64,000 nucleotides of DNA. It comes from Roridomyces roridus. Its lineage: Eukaryota; Basidiomycota; Agaricomycetes; Agaricales; Mycenaceae. This document shows, piece after piece, positions 60,211 to 64,000 of the stretch. Made by a program: the position numbers and the translations under genes. The stretch lies in assembly GCA_029378245.1 (NCBI GenBank), contig JARKIF010000042.1:186001-250000 (forward strand). Direction: 5' to 3'. The notes beneath the pieces were generated by a model. The model made no database searches, was not told the origin of the DNA, and was given only the letters and a program-made list of their open reading frames with translations. Every line of letters begins with the position of its first letter. Position 1 is the first letter of the stretch.

Positions 60211-61650
60211 TTATCCTTGTAACCGTTTATTTTCGAGGAGAAACACCGCGCCTGCGCGATTCCCAAAAGCTATGCGGCCGCTTACTTCCGCCAACGCGCA
60301 ATGAGTGAGATCATCTCGTAGATCGTATGACGCCAGCGTGAAGACCACCGCCCCATTCGCGGCCATCTCATGCCACGCTTCCCGCCGCTGGCTTAGCGTA
60401 CAGAGATTAACCCGCCGCGCGATAGTGGACCGCTGGCGTTCGACCCACATCGCTCGACCAGCCCGTAAACCAAGTGCATGTGCGCTGATGAAGAGGTGTT
60501 TTGAGTTGTCGGGACGCATGGCACCTGCTAGCGACACGTCCATTGTACCCCCGGACACCAAGACTTTGTACAACGAGAGGTGGTTGATGCCGTTTGAGAG
60601 GATGAAGATGGTGTAGCTGTTGTCAGCCGAGCTGGGGATGGGGTCCGAGACGCAGATTGATGCTGGACCAAGGGCGGAGGGGAGCCGGTGTACCATTACT
60701 AGGCTTGGAACTTGTGGCCATGGGTGCAGCTCGACGGTGCGGGCTCGGATCGCGAGGATGTGTGAGCCGAGGAGGTGGACAGCGAGGACGTTGTTGTACT
60801 ACGAGGACGTCAGAACCGCAAAGAGAATGTCCAAAGAAGTACCATTTCTTCCGTGTCGTCTAGAGGGATCGTCCACTTGGCTTGGTCATCCCAGCAGATG
60901 ACAGATAGCTCAGGTGTGGCAGAGTGACAGACTACGAGATGGCGCTCGGCGTCGATGGCGCGGACGGTCCTGTCTTCCGCACATCGGAAGGATCCAAGTA
61001 GCGTGAATCCAGTGGAGTCCACGGTGTACAGAAACGTCTCAGTTCTGGCGAGGGTTCAGCAGAGAGCGAGAAGAAGATATAATATTCACTCCACCGAAGA
61101 CATGGCTAGCATGATCTTGCCAGAGGTGAGACAACCAAAGTACGACCACGCGCCGTGCCCGAGGTCGAGCGTCGCAACAGAGTCCCTGTTTGCCATGTCC
61201 CAGAGTTGAGCTCGGCCACTGAGGTATACGACAAGCAGCCATTTATCGAGGAATATTTCCAGCCCGGCAATAACTTGCCCGTGTACCGCAGGGATAAGTG
61301 GCACCATTTCGCGAGGATGAAGCCACGAGTCGGTTGACCGCGTTGCTGAGATGACCGCGGATTCGATGGCCCGAGACGAGAATTCTGCGGCAACGAAGAT
61401 TGGGTCGCAGAGAGGTGGGGGGAGGGGAGTGTCTCCAAGCTGTCGGATATGGTCGAGGCGAGCTAGCCAGAGGCTTTTGTCGTGGGTCAGTTGGCAGAGG
61501 GTACGACATGTCTACAGGCGAGGCTTGGCGTCAGAAAGCGGTGAGCGCGCGGTGGCGTACTTGGCGAAGGGTTTGGGTGTCGGCGATGGAGAGGAGGGAT
61601 ATGATGAGGAGCAGGAGCTCGCTGGGAAGGACGTCGAGCAACGGGGACAT
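60211..61650 (-). CDS. F-box protein with propeller-like C-terminus
   Basis: Starts MSPLLDVLPSELLLLIISLLSIADTQTLRQ, a classical N-terminal F-box, joined by an intron to VCRTLCQLTHDKSLWLARLDHIRQLGDTPLPPP. Later exons code for beta-rich repeats reminiscent of a propeller: HGQVIAGLEIFLDKWLLVVYLSGRAQLWDMANRDSVATLDLGHGAWSYFG, GSFRCAEDRTVRAIDAERHLVVCHSATPELSVICWDD, NNVLAVHLLGSHILAIRARTVELHPW, then ASYDLRDDLTHCALAEVSGRIAFGNRAGAVFLLE. It is unlike the Cys-knuckle F-box family. Probably an SCF adaptor. An alternative start lies at 61731. The stop is 25 bases from that of the convergent hydrolase gene. Confidence 0.65.
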
Positions 61651-61846
61651 GAAGGTTGCGATCAGAGCCGGCCTCGGACTTGTTTCGGCAATCAACTTTT
61701 GGGTCTGGCGCCGTCCCATCACGGCGGCCAAGTCGGCCTTCCCGCTGCTTACCTTGCTCCCGCTAAGTTCGATCGTTCTTGGTTCAACCAGTCTCCGTCA
61801 CCGTCCAAGTACCAAAAAAAACCAAATTTGCGAAACAGTAATACAA

Positions 61847-63532
61847 TCATTCTAACCTAGACAGTGTTTTGTGCTCGTCCCACTCGAGGGTACACATCCA
61901 AGACGCCATCGACAAGTGCCTGTCCTCCTTCTTTCCTCCGTCGATAAAGAGAAGTCCAACCCTTCGAAATGGAGACAGCCCGCTAGCGGCTGCAGCCGCC
62001 GTTTTCATCTCAATTCCGCGATCTGAGGGAATATCAGCATGATTCAAGGGAAAACAGAAGCCACGCAAAATTTTCGCATCGATAAATTGGTCAAACCAGA
62101 TGAAATCACTGTCAATCTCAATCTTGAGGCCCTCGTTGTGCAACTTGCGAAGGAGCTGGAGCTCGCCCTCCATCTCGGTACTCTGCTGAAACATATCGAC
62201 CCCATCGTAAGGTTCTTCATCGTCGCCAAATGGGTCCTCCACCTGCGTAAAGCGGAGCTTGAACGACGCGAGATCGACGACGTGCTGGGGCTCTTCCTTT
62301 TGAGCTTGCCGTCTGCTTGTGAGCATTTGAACGAGGGGCGTTAGCTCCATCCTCGTGTCGCAGCATTTAACCTCGAGAGACTCGAGAGCGGGAAGGACGG
62401 GAGGATCCTCCGCGAAGGTGTTGAACAGCCTGGTGAATCCGCTGGTCGAGAGGCGGGGGCATTTGATTGTGAGGTGCTCAACAGTCGGTATGGCACGAAA
62501 CAACTGGGTCACCGCATGCACGTCTTCCAGATCAGTGAAAGTGCGATCGGTGAGGAAAAACTCCAGCTTTTCAAGTATGCATACGGATCTGACGATTAGT
62601 TCCTGGATATAGGAGCGCCACGACGCTATCCAAAGATCCACGGATTCGAGTTCGCGGAGTTTGGGAAGAATGAGATGTGGAAGGAGTTCATGACTACTGG
62701 AGTAGCCGATATGGAGCGTATGCAGGTGTGGTAAAACGCGGGATGGGTAGTTCGTTGGTACGTCGCGGCCGTCGTCGCTGAAAAGCCGGAGCTGCTCCAG
62801 TCTCGGCGTAAGATTTATCAACTCCAAGCATTGGAGGACATCGATCATGCACACGTCCAGAGTCGTGAGCTGGCCCCACGGAATGTACAGGCACCATGAA
62901 TCTTTGCTCTCACCTAGTGGCATAACGTCCACGTGGACCAGGTTGGGAGCATCGAGCAGATTAGGGAGCGGGTTCGGGGTATCGGCGTCAAATGTCAGAG
63001 CCAAGTATTTGAGGTGAGGGAAAGGTCCTCGAACATCTGCCATGGACCCGCTGGACAGCCTGGAGGCGATATCCACTGCCACTGCCAGACATCGCCAGCG
63101 TGCAGAACAATCGGCGAGCAGGCGGAAGATCTTCTCGTGACCTAAATCATAAATGTAGATATCGAGAGGAAGAGCGCCAGAGCGAGAGATGTACGTTTCC
63201 AGCCGGTCTGCTACGCGCTCAGGATTAGTATTACGCATACTGCGAAAATGGTTCCACAGGCCAGGTGTGCGCAAAGCCTCTTCCCGCCACAGCGAACACA
63301 CGCTGGCGAGGACGAAGGGACTGCCAGCTTGCTCAGACACCTCTTCGCATCCGTACCAGAGGAAGATTTCCGAGGTCAGTTCGCGAGGAATGGTCTTGAT
63401 AGGGTAGACCACAGCCGCGAGTTGTTCATTGACGGATTGTCTATCGGCTTGGAGCTGTGCGAGTTGTGCCTCGAGGGAGGCAATTGTCGCGTCAATTCGA
63501 GCGCGAGTGGCGCGTAGCTGGGCTGCGTTCAT
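61847..63532 (-). CDS. F-box-like protein with coiled coil and LRR region
   Basis: A single open frame of about 560 residues from MNAAQLRATRARIDATIASLEAQLAQLQADRQSVNEQL (coiled coil), through the F-box-like core PIKTIPRELTSEIFLWYGCEEV, SPFVLASVCSLWREEALRTPGLWNHF, to a long leucine-rich region (LPNLLDAPNLVHVDVMPLGE, LPHLHTLHIGYSSSHELLPHLILPKLRELESVDLWI) ending WMCTLEWDEHKTLSRLE. The order coiled coil, F-box, SLWREEAL is the common mushroom arrangement. An upstream in-frame ATG at 63568 is possible. The next upstream gene is a tandem paralog. Confidence 0.8.
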   Translation of the reverse strand: MNAAQLRATRARIDATIASLEAQLAQLQADRQSVNEQLAAVVYPIKTIPRELTSEIFLWYGCEEVSEQAGSPFVLASVCSLWREEALRTPGLWNHFRSMRNTNPERVADRLETYISRSGALPLDIYIYDLGHEKIFRLLADCSARWRCLAVAVDIASRLSSGSMADVRGPFPHLKYLALTFDADTPNPLPNLLDAPNLVHVDVMPLGESKDSWCLYIPWGQLTTLDVCMIDVLQCLELINLTPRLEQLRLFSDDGRDVPTNYPSRVLPHLHTLHIGYSSSHELLPHLILPKLRELESVDLWIASWRSYIQELIVRSVCILEKLEFFLTDRTFTDLEDVHAVTQLFRAIPTVEHLTIKCPRLSTSGFTRLFNTFAEDPPVLPALESLEVKCCDTRMELTPLVQMLTSRRQAQKEEPQHVVDLASFKLRFTQVEDPFGDDEEPYDGVDMFQQSTEMEGELQLLRKLHNEGLKIEIDSDFIWFDQFIDAKILRGFCFPLNHADIPSDRGIEMKTAAAAASGLSPFRRVGLLFIDGGKKEDRHLSMASWMCTLEWDEHKTLSRLE

Positions 63533-63616
63533 TGTGCTGAGCGAGAAGCTATGTATTATGTAATGCAAATGCTGTCTCCCTCACCGTGCAAAAAATTCAA
63601 GTCTGCGACAATACAA

Positions 63617-64000
63617 TCACTCTAATCTAGACGGTGTTTTGTGCTCGTCCCACTCGAGGGTACACATCCAAAACGCCATCGTCTTTAGCAAGTGCTTGTC
63701 CTCCGTCGATAAAGAAAACTCCAACCCCTGCTGAATAAGAGAATCTATACCATGCTGCGTCTCCTCGTCCGGGCTGGACCCGCACTGGAGGACCAGAGTC
63801 GCAGCTTGAAGCGCTCGATCCGGCACACTCCATCGAGATTCCAGCATTTGGAGGAAGAGTGTGTGGGTGAGATCTGAACTCATCAGCGACGCGAGATGAA
63901 TACGAGAGAGCTGTGGGCATAAGAGTATGTCGGGATGGAGGAGGGGTATCAAGTCGTTGGTAATTTCCACTGGGTCCCATTCGCAGTACCCGCAATCGCC
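63617..64000 (-). CDS. Tandem F-box paralog, 3' end only
   Basis: The visible C-terminal part (VEITNDLIPLLHPDILLCPQLSRIHLASLMSSDLTHTLFLQMLESRW to WMCTLEWDEHKTPSRLE) ends like the gene at 61847, and the DNA around the stop is almost the same (GTGTTTTGTGCTCGTCCCAC, TCGAGGGTACACATCCAA). The 5' part with any F-box lies beyond the window. The terminal WMCTLEWDEHKT block is much more alike than the preceding residues. Confidence 0.6.
   Translation of the reverse strand, partial: GDCGYCEWDPVEITNDLIPLLHPDILLCPQLSRIHLASLMSSDLTHTLFLQMLESRWSVPDRALQAATLVLQCGSSPDEETQHGIDSLIQQGLEFSLSTEDKHLLKTMAFWMCTLEWDEHKTPSRLE

Overview
The window is nuclear DNA of a filamentous basidiomycete, most likely an Agaricomycete. 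Genes are cut by many 45-60 bp GT-AG introns with CTAAY/CTGAC branch points, they are densely packed on both strands, and several families are typical of mushrooms: F-box proteins that start with a Cys-x-x-Cys knuckle and coiled coil, DUF4470 proteins, fungal rhodopsin-like 7TM proteins and a SPT20 SAGA subunit. There is no operon, CRISPR, rRNA gene or intact tRNA gene. Exon junctions below were worked out by eye from splice signals and reading-frame continuity.

Layout. 1-5.9 kb is repeat-rich and carries two small membrane-protein genes, a roughly 770 bp inverted-repeat element and spliced-looking tandem repeats. 6-22 kb (left arm) holds an F-box pseudogene, a MET17-type O-acetylhomoserine sulfhydrylase, a run of small membrane-protein genes (one made of two fused modules, two frame-broken), a nonsense-bearing F-box pseudogene, a large RS-rich multipass membrane protein and a rhodopsin-like 7TM protein. 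22.5-40.4 kb is a conserved centre: a small secreted protein, a LYR-motif protein, SPT20, a GATA factor, the bifunctional purine enzyme ADE16/17, an HD-domain 5'-nucleotidase (YGK1/HDDC2 type) and a TPR/DUF4470 protein. 40.7-57.3 kb (right arm) repeats the left arm in inverted order: rhodopsin-like, RS-rich membrane protein, small membrane protein, F-box genes, MET17 copy 2, with a single-pass membrane protein and a class II aldolase interposed. 57.6-64 kb holds another F-box pseudogene, a dienelactone hydrolase, an F-box/propeller-like protein and two tandem F-box genes, the last cut by the window end.

The main theme is an old inverted segmental duplication around a single-copy centre, followed by expansion and decay of F-box genes and of an unnamed family of small membrane proteins that share a conserved 5' leader. 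The central genes serve sulfur and purine metabolism, transcription, nucleotide clean-up and mitochondrial assembly, with no evident shared pathway. The most novel items are the small membrane family with its leader and two-module fusion, the RS-domain multipass membrane pair convergently linked to a 7TM gene, and the inverted-repeat element whose ends are built of three palindromes.
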